Positions 15,750-24,526 of a stretch of 40,156 nt of DNA are shown one piece after another (the first letter of the stretch is position 1; each line of letters opens with the position of its first letter). The notes beneath the pieces were generated by a model. The model was not told where the DNA came from, made no database searches, and was given only the letters and a program-made list of their open reading frames with translations. The position numbers and the translations under genes are program-made. Source of the DNA: Acidobacteriota bacterium (GTDB taxonomy: Bacteria; Acidobacteriota; Holophagae; Holophagales; Holophagaceae). The DNA is taken from assembly GCA_016192145.1 (NCBI GenBank), contig JACPUT010000010.1, positions 1-40,156 on the forward strand. Reading direction: 5' to 3'.

Positions 15750-16414
15750 CCCCCCACGACCTGAAGCACCTGACCGATGAAGAGGCCTTCGACCTGCTCT
15801 ACAGGCCTGAAGACTGGCCGGCGGATCCCGAATCCCAGGCCGAGCTGGCCCGGATGTTGGAGCTGCACCTGGCTCTGGAGGCCCATGGCCCCTCCCTGCG
15901 TGAAAACGTCCGCCCCCTGAGCCGCTGGAACACCCCCTGGCTGGCCGCCGCGGCCGCCCTGCTCGTGGGGATCGTCCCCGCCAGCTACGCCGTGCTCCAG
16001 CACGGCCGCACCCTCGAGCAGCGCAAGGATCTGGGCCGCATCGACCAGGAGGCCCGGGCCCGCGCCCAGGAGCGTGCCTGGGCCTCCTTCTTCACCCAGA
16101 GCAGCACCCTCATCCAGGACTTCGCGAAGAATCCCAAGCTCTGCACCGCCGAGAAGCTGGAGGATCGCTCCGTGGAACGCGAGGAGGCCCAGGCTCTGCT
16201 GGAGGCCAGCCGCCAGCTGCAGGCCCAGGGAGCCCGGGTGCCCGAGGCCGAGGCCATCCGCCAGGATCTCCACCACTGGCTCCAGGAGATCGCCCTGGAA
16301 GAGGGGTGCCTGGATCCCAAGCGGGCCAACGAGCTCCGCCAGTGGGCCTCGGCCAAGGATCTCTCCGATAACGCCCTGCGCATGGAACGCCGGTTGAAGG
16401 GCGAGCAACCGTGA
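15746..16414 (+). CDS. Single-pass membrane protein, putative anti-sigma factor
   Basis: A 222-residue protein overlapping the sigma gene by 4 nt. About 60 acidic helical residues in the cytoplasm (LTDEEAFDLLYRPEDWP, LARMLELHLALEAHG) precede one transmembrane helix (WLAAAAALLVGIVPASYAVL, about 64-83). A periplasmic helical domain rich in Glu, Ala and Gln follows, with two Cys. The position and topology are those of an anti-sigma factor, but there is no zinc-binding HxxxCxxC, so it is not a ZAS-type protein. The anti-sigma call is inference from context. Confidence 0.65.
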   Translation: MTPHDLKHLTDEEAFDLLYRPEDWPADPESQAELARMLELHLALEAHGPSLRENVRPLSRWNTPWLAAAAALLVGIVPASYAVLQHGRTLEQRKDLGRIDQEARARAQERAWASFFTQSSTLIQDFAKNPKLCTAEKLEDRSVEREEAQALLEASRQLQAQGARVPEAEAIRQDLHHWLQEIALEEGCLDPKRANELRQWASAKDLSDNALRMERRLKGEQP

Positions 16415-17193
16415 TCCACCTGCTGCCCTTGATCATCGCGGTGCCGGCGCTCATGGAGGCCCCCGCCCAGGACCACCGCTACCAGGAGGCGCGGAACCTC
16501 CGCATGGCCGGCCGATTCTATGAAGCCGCCGCCGCCTATCGCCGCTTCATCCAGGAGAACCCCCGCTCGGGGCGGTTGCCGGAGGCCCGCTTCTGGCTGG
16601 CTTCCACCCTGGAGCAGGATCAGCGGTGGGATGAGGCCGCCGCGGCCTATGGCGAATTCCTCCGCCTGCATCCCGACCAGCGCCTGCTGGGCAAGGAAGC
16701 CAAGCTCAACCGCATCCGCTGCTGGGGCATCCGTCAGGGCCAGGCCCCCGAGGCCACGCCCGGGCTCGTGGCGGCCCTGGAGGAGGAGAACTCCGAGGTG
16801 CGGGTCGTCAGCGCGCTGCAGCTGGCCAAGGCGAGGGATCGGCGGGCCGTGCCGGCCCTCCAGCATGGGCTCTCCCAGCCCAAGCAGGCCGACGCCTGCC
16901 GCCTGGCCCTCGAAGCCATGGGCGTGGAGCCCAAGGCCCCGCCCCAGGCTCCGGCCCGCTTCCTCGTCATCCGCATCCAGGAGAAGGGCAAGCCCGATCC
17001 CGTGGTGATCCGCGTCGCCGCGGGCCTCGCCCGGGCCGTGGGGGGCTATCTCTCCGATGAGCAGCTCGTCCAGGCCAAGAAGAAGGGCGTGGACCTGGAC
17101 AGCCTCATGGATCAGATCGTGAACGCCCCCAAGGGCACCGTCCTCTTCAGCGTCGAGGACAAGGATTCCAGCGTCAGCGTGGCCGTGGAGTGA
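16411..17193 (+). CDS. Periplasmic TPR/HEAT-repeat protein
   Basis: A 260-residue protein starting at a GTG that overlaps the previous stop (GTGA). A signal peptide-like N-terminus (IHLLPLIIAVPALMEAPAQ) precedes TPRs similar to YbgF/CpoB (YQEARNLRMAGRFYEAAAAY, RLPEARFWLASTLEQDQRWD). Then comes a HEAT-like pair (ALEEENSEVRVVSALQLAKA, RRAVPALQHGLSQPKQADAC) and a C-terminal domain of about 80 residues I do not recognise. It is the last gene of the sigma-factor unit and may be a scaffold in the periplasm. Confidence 0.72.
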   Translation: MIHLLPLIIAVPALMEAPAQDHRYQEARNLRMAGRFYEAAAAYRRFIQENPRSGRLPEARFWLASTLEQDQRWDEAAAAYGEFLRLHPDQRLLGKEAKLNRIRCWGIRQGQAPEATPGLVAALEEENSEVRVVSALQLAKARDRRAVPALQHGLSQPKQADACRLALEAMGVEPKAPPQAPARFLVIRIQEKGKPDPVVIRVAAGLARAVGGYLSDEQLVQAKKKGVDLDSLMDQIVNAPKGTVLFSVEDKDSSVSVAVE

Positions 17194-17231
17194 GGTTCCC
17201 GGGCACGCCCCGGGTACGCTGGTAGGTGCCG

Positions 17232-19031
17232 ATGCACCAGCTCCGACGCTTCTTCAACGACCATCTGCGGTCCCACCTGCCCCTCATGTTCGGGGCCACG
17301 CTGTTGTTGCTGTTGGCGGGTCTCTGCCAGGGCGCCCTCATCACCAGCCTCAAGTTCGTCTTCGACGATGGCAAGGCCCGGGCGCTCCACGTGGTGCAGC
17401 CCGGCCTCTTCGGGAAGGTGGAGCACCTGCGGCAATGGGCCATCGGCCAATTGCCGGATATCCGGACCGCCCGCTTCCTCGTGCCAGGGCTCCTGGTGAC
17501 GCTCTTCGCCCTCAAGGGCCTGTTCACCTACATGGGCACGCTGATGATGGTGCGCAGCGGCATCCGGGCCACCCAGGCGCTGCGGGAGCGGCTCTTCGCC
17601 CGGCTCCTGGATCAGGAGCCCACCTTCTTCCAAAAGCACCCCGTGGGGGAGCTGCTCACCCGCTGCATCACCGACGTGGGGGCCGTGCAGGGCATCGCCA
17701 GCAACCAGCTGGCGGAGGCCGTGCGGGAGATCTGCGTGGCCCTCACCATGCTCGTCACGGTGCTGCTCATCGATTGGAAGCTGAGCATGACCATTTTCCT
17801 GGCGGGCCCCCTCGTGGTGCTGCCCGTGCGGAAGCTCAGCCAGCGCATCCGCAAGGTGAACCACCGGAACCAGGAGGCCTCCAGCCGCCTGCTCCAGCGC
17901 CTGAAGGAGGTCTTCAGCAACGTGCGCGTGGTGCAGGGCTTCGCCCGCGAGGACTACGAGGTGAGGCGCTTCGAAGGCCAGAACCGGGAGCTCTACGCGC
18001 TGGGCATGAAGAGCGCCCGGGCCTCGGCGCTCTCGACCCCGATCATGGAACTGGTAGGGGGCTTCCTGCTGGCCTTCCTGGCGGCCTACGCCGCGGGGCG
18101 GTTCCAGGAGGGGACGCTCACCACCGAGAACTTCCTCACTTACATCCTGGCCGTCTACGCCCTCTACGATCCCCTGCGTCGCCTGACCAAACTGAACAAC
18201 GAAGTGCAGGTGGCCAGCGCCAGCCTCGATCGCGTCTATGCCATGCTGGATCGCGAGCCGGAGCTGAAGGTCCCCTCCGTGCCCAAGCCCGTGCCCGCGA
18301 TCCCCCAGGTGCTCCGCTTCGAAGGCGTGCACTTCGCGTACGACTCCAAGCACCCCGTGCTGCGGGGGGTGGATCTCGAGGTCCGCACCGGCGAGACCGT
18401 GGCCCTCGTGGGCGGCAGCGGCGGCGGCAAGACGACCCTCGTGAATCTCGTGCCCCGCTTCTTCGATCCCACCCAAGGGCGGCTCACCCTCGATGGCGTG
18501 GACCTCCGCGACTTCGATCCCCGGGAGCTGCGCCGCCGCATCGGCATCGTCACCCAGGAGACGCTGCTCTTCATGGACACGGTGCACGACAACATCGCCT
18601 ATGGCGCGCCGGCCACCCGCGAAGCCGTCATCGAAGCGGCCAAAAAGGCCCACGCCCACGACTTCATCGAGAGCCTGCCCAAGGGCTACGACACCTCCCT
18701 GGCGGAGACGGGAAGCAGCCTCAGCGGGGGCCAGCGCCAGCGCCTCGCCATCGCCCGCGCCCTGCTGCAGGATCCCCCCATCCTCATCCTCGATGAAGCC
18801 ACCAGCGCCCTCGACACCGAAAGCGAACGCGCCGTGCAGTCGGCCTTGGAAACCCTCATGCGGGATCGCACCACCCTCGTCATCGCCCACCGCCTCAGCA
18901 CCATCCAGCGCGCCACCCGCATCTGCGCCATGAAGCACGGCCAAATCGTGGAATCGGGTCTCCATGGCGAACTGCTGGCGAAGGACGGCGAGTACGCCCG
19001 GCTGCACAAGCTGCAGTTCGCCAACGCATGA
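17232..19031 (+). CDS. ABC exporter, MsbA-like (fused permease and ATPase)
   Basis: A 599-residue half-transporter. The N-terminal half has six membrane helices (for example LMFGATLLLLLAGLCQGAL, FLVPGLLVTLFALKGLF, ELVGGFLLAFLAAYAAG). The nucleotide-binding domain carries Walker A GGSGGGKTT near 394, Q-loop TQETLLF, signature LSGGQRQR, Walker B ILILDEATSALD and the switch His in IAHRLS. All catalytic residues are present. It exports lipids or other amphiphiles across the inner membrane; lipid A-core flipping is the usual role of MsbA but is not shown here. I use ATG at 17232, with GGTAGG 5 nt upstream; GTG at 17226 is possible. It is followed 13 nt later by queA. Confidence 0.9.
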   Translation: MHQLRRFFNDHLRSHLPLMFGATLLLLLAGLCQGALITSLKFVFDDGKARALHVVQPGLFGKVEHLRQWAIGQLPDIRTARFLVPGLLVTLFALKGLFTYMGTLMMVRSGIRATQALRERLFARLLDQEPTFFQKHPVGELLTRCITDVGAVQGIASNQLAEAVREICVALTMLVTVLLIDWKLSMTIFLAGPLVVLPVRKLSQRIRKVNHRNQEASSRLLQRLKEVFSNVRVVQGFAREDYEVRRFEGQNRELYALGMKSARASALSTPIMELVGGFLLAFLAAYAAGRFQEGTLTTENFLTYILAVYALYDPLRRLTKLNNEVQVASASLDRVYAMLDREPELKVPSVPKPVPAIPQVLRFEGVHFAYDSKHPVLRGVDLEVRTGETVALVGGSGGGKTTLVNLVPRFFDPTQGRLTLDGVDLRDFDPRELRRRIGIVTQETLLFMDTVHDNIAYGAPATREAVIEAAKKAHAHDFIESLPKGYDTSLAETGSSLSGGQRQRLAIARALLQDPPILILDEATSALDTESERAVQSALETLMRDRTTLVIAHRLSTIQRATRICAMKHGQIVESGLHGELLAKDGEYARLHKLQFANA

Positions 19032-19044
19032 GGCCGGAGCACGC

Positions 19045-20130
19045 GTGAGGCGCTCTGACTTCCACTTCGACCTCCCCCCGGAGCTCATCGCGCAGGCCCC
19101 CGCGCCTTCGCGGGATGGCGCCCGCCTCCTCGTGGTGGATGCGGCCACCGGGGCCTTCGCCCATCGCACCATCCGCGAGCTCCCGGAGTTGGTGCCCGCG
19201 GGATCGCTCTGCGTGCCCAACGATGTGCGCGTGCGCCATGCGCGGCTCTTCCTCCGCCGGACGGGTGGAGGGAAGGGCGAGGCGCTGCTGTTGAAGGCGC
19301 TGGGCGGGGGCCGCTTCGAATCCATGGTGCGGCCAGGAGCCCGGCTCAAGCCCGGCGCCGCGGCCACGGTGGTGGATCCCGAATCGGGAGCCGACCTCGC
19401 CCGGGTGGAGATCCTCGGCACCCTGCCCGAGGGCCTGCGCGAGGTGCGCGTGACGAGCGATCACCCCCTGGACTGGGATGAGATCGACCGCATCGGCCGC
19501 CTGCCCCTGCCGCCCTACATCGACCACGTGGCCGGGGGCGAGGACGAGACCCGCTACCAGACGGTGTTCGCCGCGGACGAAGGTGAGGCTGTGGCGGCGC
19601 CCACGGCCGGGCTCCATTTCACGCCGGAGCTCATCGCGGCCCTGGAGGCGAAGGGCTGCGCCTGGCGCCCCGTGCGCCTCCACGTGGGCCTGGGCACCTT
19701 CCGGCCCATGGAAGCGGATGACCTCGCCGATCACGTCATGCATGAGGAGCGTTTCGAGATTCCCGAGACGACCCGTGCGGAATTGGAAGTGCTCATGCGC
19801 CAGCGTCAGCGCCCGCTCCTGGCCATCGGCACCACGGCGCTGCGCACGCTGGAGGGTGCCTGGAATGGGGAGCGCTTCGCCCCGGAGGGCGCGACGCGGC
19901 TCTTCATCACGCCGGGCTACCGCCTGCGCACCGCGGATCACCTGCTCACCAACTTCCACCTGCCCGAGAGCACCCTCTTCGTCCTCGTGAGCGCGCTCAT
20001 GGGCGTGGAGGTGGCGCAGGCGGCCTACGCGGAGGCGATCCGGGAGCGGTACCGCTTCTTCAGCTACGGGGACGCGATGCTGATCCTCAACGTGAGGCTG
20101 GAGGCTGGAGACCGGAGACTGGAGGTGTGA
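19045..20130 (+). CDS. queA: S-adenosylmethionine:tRNA ribosyltransferase-isomerase
   Basis: A 361-residue enzyme that moves the ribosyl part of SAM to 7-aminomethyl-7-deazaguanine in tRNA, making epoxyqueuosine. Clear family segments are SDFHFDLPPELIAQAPAPSR, LPLPPYIDH, ETRYQTVFA, VAAPTAGLHFT, VRLHVGLGTFRP and LLTNFHLPESTLF. The start is GTG at 19045 (VRRSDF), which matches the family; longer frames overlap msbA with unrelated residues. The last residues after GDAMLI (LNVRLEAGDRRLEV) are partly encoded by one arm of an intergenic palindrome, so the C-terminus seems to have been extended by the repeat. Confidence 0.95.
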   Translation: MRRSDFHFDLPPELIAQAPAPSRDGARLLVVDAATGAFAHRTIRELPELVPAGSLCVPNDVRVRHARLFLRRTGGGKGEALLLKALGGGRFESMVRPGARLKPGAAATVVDPESGADLARVEILGTLPEGLREVRVTSDHPLDWDEIDRIGRLPLPPYIDHVAGGEDETRYQTVFAADEGEAVAAPTAGLHFTPELIAALEAKGCAWRPVRLHVGLGTFRPMEADDLADHVMHEERFEIPETTRAELEVLMRQRQRPLLAIGTTALRTLEGAWNGERFAPEGATRLFITPGYRLRTADHLLTNFHLPESTLFVLVSALMGVEVAQAAYAEAIRERYRFFSYGDAMLILNVRLEAGDRRLEV

Positions 20131-20208
20131 TCGACCCACCGGATCCGTGTGGCCAGGTTGGGTAGGCGCCCACTCCAGCCTCCGGTCTCCAGTCTCCAGT
20201 CTCCAGCC
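20103..20208. repeat. Inverted repeat shared by queA and the convergent membrane-protein gene
   Basis: Positions 20103-20124 and 20187-20208 are inverted copies with 21 of 22 matches, built from the word CTGGAGAC/GTCTCCAG in tandem. The right side has one more copy of the word set (20173-20186). One arm lies inside the last codons of queA, the other touches the stop of the minus-strand gene. It could form a long hairpin that ends both transcripts. It looks like a dispersed palindromic repeat. Confidence 0.75.
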
Positions 20209-20555
20209 TAAAGGTAATCCACGAACTGGTGGATGACCGGGATCCGGTGGCGCTTGCCCTTGGTGGCTTGGAGGATGGAGGCCACGCTCATGGCGAGGCA
20301 CCACAGCAGCCAGATGGGCAGGAAGATTCGCAGGGAGAGCAGGCCCACCAGGGGGAAGAGCCCGAGGATGAGGCACAGCAGCGCCACCACGCCCTCGCAG
20401 AACGCGAGGATCACGCCCTGTCGCGCGTGCCAGAGGAGGTCCTCATCCTCCCGGGCCCGCAGGTAGGGCAGGAAGGCCCACGGCCCCGCATAGCAGAGGA
20501 CGAGGTCCCGAAGGCGCTCGCCTTGATAGAGCGGAGTTGGGGCATCCAGGGGCAC
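20208..20555 (-). CDS. Small membrane protein of the Tic20/DUF4870 type
   Basis: A 115-residue protein with an N-terminal conserved stretch (LVLCYAGPWAFLPYLRARED, then LLWHARQGVILAF) followed by hydrophobic helices (VVALLCLILGLFPLVGLL and IFLPIWLLWCLAMSVASIL). The 'W-HARQG' pattern is typical of DUF4870 and the chloroplast Tic20-like family. Function in bacteria is unknown. It is convergent with queA. Between its start and 20709 I see no gene and only C-rich sequence. Confidence 0.7.
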   Translation of the reverse strand: MPLDAPTPLYQGERLRDLVLCYAGPWAFLPYLRAREDEDLLWHARQGVILAFCEGVVALLCLILGLFPLVGLLSLRIFLPIWLLWCLAMSVASILQATKGKRHRIPVIHQFVDYL

Positions 20556-20709
20556 GGGGGACCTCGCCCCCCCATCCTATCCGACCCGACCGACCCCTTT
20601 GGCTGCTTGAGCCCCCTCCAGCCATTCGGCCAGGGGAGTAAACCGCTGGGCCATCCGGGTGGTCCATCCCCTATCCGACTCCACCGCGTGAGCCGATAAA
20701 CCCCAATCT

Positions 20710-21291
20710 GTGACTCCCATCCCCATGCCCATGCCCACCTGGACCTCTCCTGCCGACTCGTCCTCCCGAGAGGGGTTGCCTCGTTCGGAGGGCGGGCGGG
20801 GGCCCGCCCTCATAGCCCTGGGTGCGGTGCTGGGCCTGGCAGCCGCCTGCGGGGGCGCGGGCGGAGGCTCCGCCACCCCCGGCACCCCATCCGGCCCCGT
20901 GGCGAGCTGCCCCATCCCGGCCGTGCCCGCCACGCCGAGCTGGTCCACCCACATCCATCCCTTCATCCAGCAGAGCTGCGGCACCAGCTCCACGTCCTGC
21001 CACGACAATCCGGGCACGCGGGTGAACCTCCACCAGGGGGCCAGCGCCCTGTACACGACCCTGGTGAACGGGCCCACTCTGGCGGGTCCCTCGGGGTGGG
21101 TGTACATCAAACCCGCCGATGATCTGACCGCCGCGAATCGCCGCTCCTGGCTCTATGAAAAGGTGGATCCCCTCGTGGCGGGTTCCCCGGGCGGCGGGAT
21201 CGGCACCACGATGCCCGCGGGGTCCAGCCTCTGCCGTCCCACCATCGACTCCCTGAAGGCCTGGATCATCGCCGGCGCCCCCAACAACTGA
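20710..21291 (+). CDS. Lipoprotein with degenerate cytochrome c-like domain
   Basis: Up to 193 residues. A lipoprotein signal ends in LGLAAAC. The mature domain resembles the small cytochrome-like domains found beside DUF1501/DUF1800 genes: HPFIQQSCGTSSTSCHDNPG, LYTTLVNGP, YIKPADDL, TTMPAG and SLKAWIIAGAPNN. The heme-type motif is irregular, with six rather than two residues between the cysteines (C-GTSSTS-CH), so heme attachment is uncertain. The start is unclear: GTG 20710 is the longest, ATG 20725 follows without SD, and TTG 20776 gives the most normal signal peptide, with AGAGGGG directly before it. It lies 28 nt upstream of the DUF1800 gene, probably in one operon. Confidence 0.7.
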   Translation: MTPIPMPMPTWTSPADSSSREGLPRSEGGRGPALIALGAVLGLAAACGGAGGGSATPGTPSGPVASCPIPAVPATPSWSTHIHPFIQQSCGTSSTSCHDNPGTRVNLHQGASALYTTLVNGPTLAGPSGWVYIKPADDLTAANRRSWLYEKVDPLVAGSPGGGIGTTMPAGSSLCRPTIDSLKAWIIAGAPNN

Positions 21292-21319
21292 ATCGAGCCC
21301 CCGACCGCACGGAGCCCCC

Positions 21320-23035
21320 ATGGCTGATTTCGCGCCCATCTCCTCCTGGACTGCCGACGACGTCATGCACTTCGCCCGCCGGGCGGGCTTCGGCGTGACC
21401 CCCGAGCGCGCGGCCGAGCTCGCGGCCCTGCCGCCGGCGGCCACCATCGACGCCTGGGTCGAAGGCACGGTTTCGGCCACCGTCGCCGCCGCGGGCGATG
21501 CGGCGCTCTTCGGCGCGGTGCTGGGCAACCGGGCGGACACCGTGACGGAAGGGGCCTGGGATGCGAGCGTCGGCGTCGCGGGCGCCGTCAACGTCGCCAA
21601 GGTGCCCGCCCCCCACGCCTTTCTCGTCAGCGGCGCCGAGGCCTGGCGCAACAATCTCGCGGCGGGGCAGTCCTACTGGGCCTTCCGCATGCAGTACAAC
21701 CCCGCCTCCTTCCCGGAGCGGCTGGCCCTGTTCTGGCACAACCTCTTCGCCACGGGCTGGGACAAAGTCAACAACATGGCCCTGATGCTCAATCAGATCG
21801 AACTGCTGCGGACCCAGGGCCTCAGCGGGTTCGCGGATCTGCTGGCCGCGGTGAGCAAGGATCCGGCCATGAGCCTCTGGCTGGATTCGGTCACCAACAA
21901 CGCCTCCTACTCCGGCACGCCCAACGAGAACTACGCGCGGGAGGTCATGGAGCTCTACTCCCTGGGCGTGGACAACGGCTACAACCAGACCGACATCACC
22001 CAGCTCGCCCGGGCCCTCAGCGGTTGGAGCTTCGTCATCCCCACCTCCGCCAAGGTGGTGAATCCCTCGAACCCCGGCAACTGGAAGGCCTCCACCGCGA
22101 CCTTCACCGTGTACCAGGGGCAGCCCATCGGTGCGAACCACCTCTGGTGGGGCGGCACCCCGGGCAACGGGAAGGTGTACTACATGCACCCGGATGGCAC
22201 CCACGGCGGGGAGACCACGAGCATCAGCTTCCTCGGCAACACCTTCAACATCACCACCGCGGGGGGCCTGGCCCCCGGAGAAAACGCGCTGCGCTCGATC
22301 CTGACGTCGCGGGCTTCCAACTGCGCGAATTTCCTCGCCAAGCGCATCCTCACGCACTTCGTGAACGGCCACTACGCGCCCGGGGACGCCACCGACCTGT
22401 CCAACGTCCTCCAGGGCAACGGCTTCGATCTGCGCGCCACGCTGAAGACCCTGTTCAAGTCCAATTACTTCTTCGACGCCTCCAACCGCTTCTGCCTCGT
22501 GGAGGGCCCCGTGTCCTGGACGGTGCGGGCCGCGCGGATGCTCGGGATGAGCCTCGCGGCGGGCGATGCCCAGGCTCCCGCCAAGGGTTTCCCCGCCTGG
22601 CGGGTCATCACGAGCCCCTACTTCGATCAGATGGGCATGAAGCTGCTGGATCCCGGCGGCCCCAACGGGTGGCATGAGGACACCGCCTGGCTCAACAGCA
22701 ACACCATGCGCTACCGCACCCGCATGGCCGCCGCCCTGTGCCTGGCGGAGTCCTATACGACCTACTACCACAACGGCGGCGGTTCCTACGTGGGCGAGAC
22801 GCTCGTGCTCTTCCCCTCCAACGTGGACGATTGGTTCCCCGTGGCGCCGACGTCGGGGCTCGACGTGTACAACCGCCTGGTGGCCCTGCTCCAGCCCGGC
22901 CCCATCCCCGCCACCGTGCGGGATGGCTGGATCGCCGCCCTGTGGCCGAGCTTCCTCTGGGATACCCCCAACAAGGACAAGGCCCGGGAACTGGCCTTCC
23001 TCATCCTCTGCTGCCCCGCCGGCCAGCTCTACTAA
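21320..23035 (+). CDS. DUF1800 family protein
   Basis: A 571-residue protein. DUF1800 hallmarks are present in order: HFARRAGFGVTPERAAEL near the N-terminus, FPERLALFWHNLFATGW, DPAMSLWLDSVTN, PNENYAREVMELYSLGV, DITQLARALSGWSF, and ILTHFVNGHYAPGDA with LKTLFKSNYFF further on. The biochemical role of the family is unknown; members are usually encoded with DUF1501 proteins and thought to act in the envelope. No signal peptide is visible at this start, although GGAG lies 6 nt upstream of the ATG. It is followed 10 nt later by the Tat-type DUF1501 gene, so export as a complex with it is possible. Confidence 0.9.
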   Translation: MADFAPISSWTADDVMHFARRAGFGVTPERAAELAALPPAATIDAWVEGTVSATVAAAGDAALFGAVLGNRADTVTEGAWDASVGVAGAVNVAKVPAPHAFLVSGAEAWRNNLAAGQSYWAFRMQYNPASFPERLALFWHNLFATGWDKVNNMALMLNQIELLRTQGLSGFADLLAAVSKDPAMSLWLDSVTNNASYSGTPNENYAREVMELYSLGVDNGYNQTDITQLARALSGWSFVIPTSAKVVNPSNPGNWKASTATFTVYQGQPIGANHLWWGGTPGNGKVYYMHPDGTHGGETTSISFLGNTFNITTAGGLAPGENALRSILTSRASNCANFLAKRILTHFVNGHYAPGDATDLSNVLQGNGFDLRATLKTLFKSNYFFDASNRFCLVEGPVSWTVRAARMLGMSLAAGDAQAPAKGFPAWRVITSPYFDQMGMKLLDPGGPNGWHEDTAWLNSNTMRYRTRMAAALCLAESYTTYYHNGGGSYVGETLVLFPSNVDDWFPVAPTSGLDVYNRLVALLQPGPIPATVRDGWIAALWPSFLWDTPNKDKARELAFLILCCPAGQLY

Positions 23036-23045
23036 GGAGGTTCCG

Positions 23046-24416
23046 ATGACCACCCGACGCGAATTCCTCCAGGCTTCCGCCGCCGCCGGCACCGCCCTCG
23101 TGGGCCTGACCGCCTGCAGCGGGGGCGGTTCCAAGGGCGGGGGTTCCACCACCGAGCCGCCGACCCCCGTCCCCTCCGCGCCCATCCTCGTGGTGGTGAA
23201 CATCGATGGCGGCTACGATTGGCTGAGCGTGATGCCGCCGACGAGCAGCGCCAACCGCGCCCCCTACGAGGCCCTGCGGCCCACGCTCAAGATCGATGCC
23301 GCCGCCACGACGGATCTGGGCAGCGGCGTGGGCCTCAACGCCGACCTGCTGGGGCTCGGCGAGCTGAGTTCCCTGGGGCGCGTGGCCTGGATTCCCGGCA
23401 TCGGCATGTCGAACTTCAGCCTCTCCCACTTCACGGCCCAGGATCTCTGGAGCCAGGGCGCCAACATCCCAGGCGGCAACGGCTGGCTGGGGCGCTTCGC
23501 GGATGTGGCCTTCGCGCCCTCGGGCGATGTGCTCCGCGGCATCACCGTGACCTCGGACCTCCCCCTGATGCTGCGGGGCGCCACCCGGGGCTTCGTCTCC
23601 ATCAGCAACAGCAGTGGCTTCGTGTTCCCCTCCTACCTGCGGGGCAACAAGGTGGTTTCGACCGGTGCCCACCCGCTCTACGACACCGCCCTGCTGGAGA
23701 ACGGGTGGGGCACGAGCCTCACGACACCCGCGCCCACCGGGTCCTCCCAGAGCGGGTACCAGGCGGCTCAAGCCATGGGCAAGGCCTTCTACGACGCCCA
23801 GAACGATCCCGCCTTCGGCACCAACAACCAGCTGCCGGCCCGCACTCCCTCCGTGCTCTACCCCGGGGATTCCACCTATCCCACCACCCGCGTGGACGGG
23901 GGCCGCCTCAGCGGTTCCCTCGGCAACCAGCTCAAGCTCATCGCGCAGATGATCGCTTCCGGATTGCCGGGGCAGGTGTACTACGCGCGCCTGGGTGGAT
24001 GGGATACCCACAGCAACCAGGCCAACGACATCCCCAACCTCCAGCGCGTGCTGGGGGGCTCCCTCCGGGCCTTCTACGACGACCTCAAGAGCATCACCAC
24101 CGCCTCGGGCAACGCCCAGGATCGCGTGATGATCCTCGCGTACAGCGAGTTCGGCCGGCGCTGCAAGGAGAACGATGGTGGCACGGACCACGGCACGGCG
24201 GGCCTCGCCTTCGCCCTGGGCAAGGGCGTGAAGGGCGGGATGTACGGCGCCTACCCGAACCTCGCGGACCTCGATGCGAACGGCAATATGAAGTACAACG
24301 CCGCCGCGGATTTCCGCTCCCTCTACGCCACCGTCCTCGACCGCTGGCTGGGCCAGGCCACGACCACCACCAACACGCTGTTGGGGGCTTCCTATCCGCG
24401 GTTCGGCTTCCTCTGA
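23046..24416 (+). CDS. DUF1501 family protein with Tat-type signal
   Basis: A 456-residue protein. The N-terminus TTRREFLQASAAAG is a twin-arginine signal, followed by LVGLTACSGGGS, which is also a possible lipobox. DUF1501 segments include VVVNIDGGYDWLSVMPP, SHFTAQDLWSQ, YYARLGGWDTHSNQA, DRVMILAYSEFGRRCKEN and GTDHGTAGLAFALG. The fold is related to the sulfatase/alkaline phosphatase superfamily, but activity is unknown. AAGGAGG lies 5 nt before the ATG. It forms an operon with the lipoprotein and DUF1800 genes, and is folded in the cytoplasm before export if the Tat signal works. Confidence 0.9.
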   Translation: MTTRREFLQASAAAGTALVGLTACSGGGSKGGGSTTEPPTPVPSAPILVVVNIDGGYDWLSVMPPTSSANRAPYEALRPTLKIDAAATTDLGSGVGLNADLLGLGELSSLGRVAWIPGIGMSNFSLSHFTAQDLWSQGANIPGGNGWLGRFADVAFAPSGDVLRGITVTSDLPLMLRGATRGFVSISNSSGFVFPSYLRGNKVVSTGAHPLYDTALLENGWGTSLTTPAPTGSSQSGYQAAQAMGKAFYDAQNDPAFGTNNQLPARTPSVLYPGDSTYPTTRVDGGRLSGSLGNQLKLIAQMIASGLPGQVYYARLGGWDTHSNQANDIPNLQRVLGGSLRAFYDDLKSITTASGNAQDRVMILAYSEFGRRCKENDGGTDHGTAGLAFALGKGVKGGMYGAYPNLADLDANGNMKYNAAADFRSLYATVLDRWLGQATTTTNTLLGASYPRFGFL

Positions 24417-24427
24417 CGCGGGATGCC

Positions 24428-24512
24428 GGGCTCCTGGCTTTGGGCTCTTGCTGGCTCCGAAGTTTGATTGATCCGTTCCCAGCCAGAGCCCAGAGTCGAA
24501 AGCCCAGAGCCC
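24428..24512. repeat. Imperfect inverted repeat between convergent DUF1501 and TSUP genes
   Basis: The inner arms GGGCTCTTGCTGG (24442-24454) and CCAGCCAGAGCCC (24479-24491) match at 12 of 13 positions, and the outer arms (24428-24441 and 24499-24512) at 12 of 14. They are built from variants of GGGCTCTGG. The element lies between two stop codons and probably serves as a bidirectional terminator. Its word-repeat style is like the one after queA, but the sequence differs. Confidence 0.65.
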
Positions 24513-24526
24513 ACCTACGATCCGCG

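Noticed and set aside
15746-16414. Zinc-dependent (ZAS) anti-sigma factor
   Set aside because: The N-terminal region lacks the HxxxCxxC motif, so only a general anti-sigma role by context is proposed.
17112-19421. 769-codon open frame antisense to the ABC exporter
   Set aside because: Composition is the His/Glu/Gly/Ala-rich pattern of a shadow of a G+C-rich gene; the plus-strand frame has every ABC motif.
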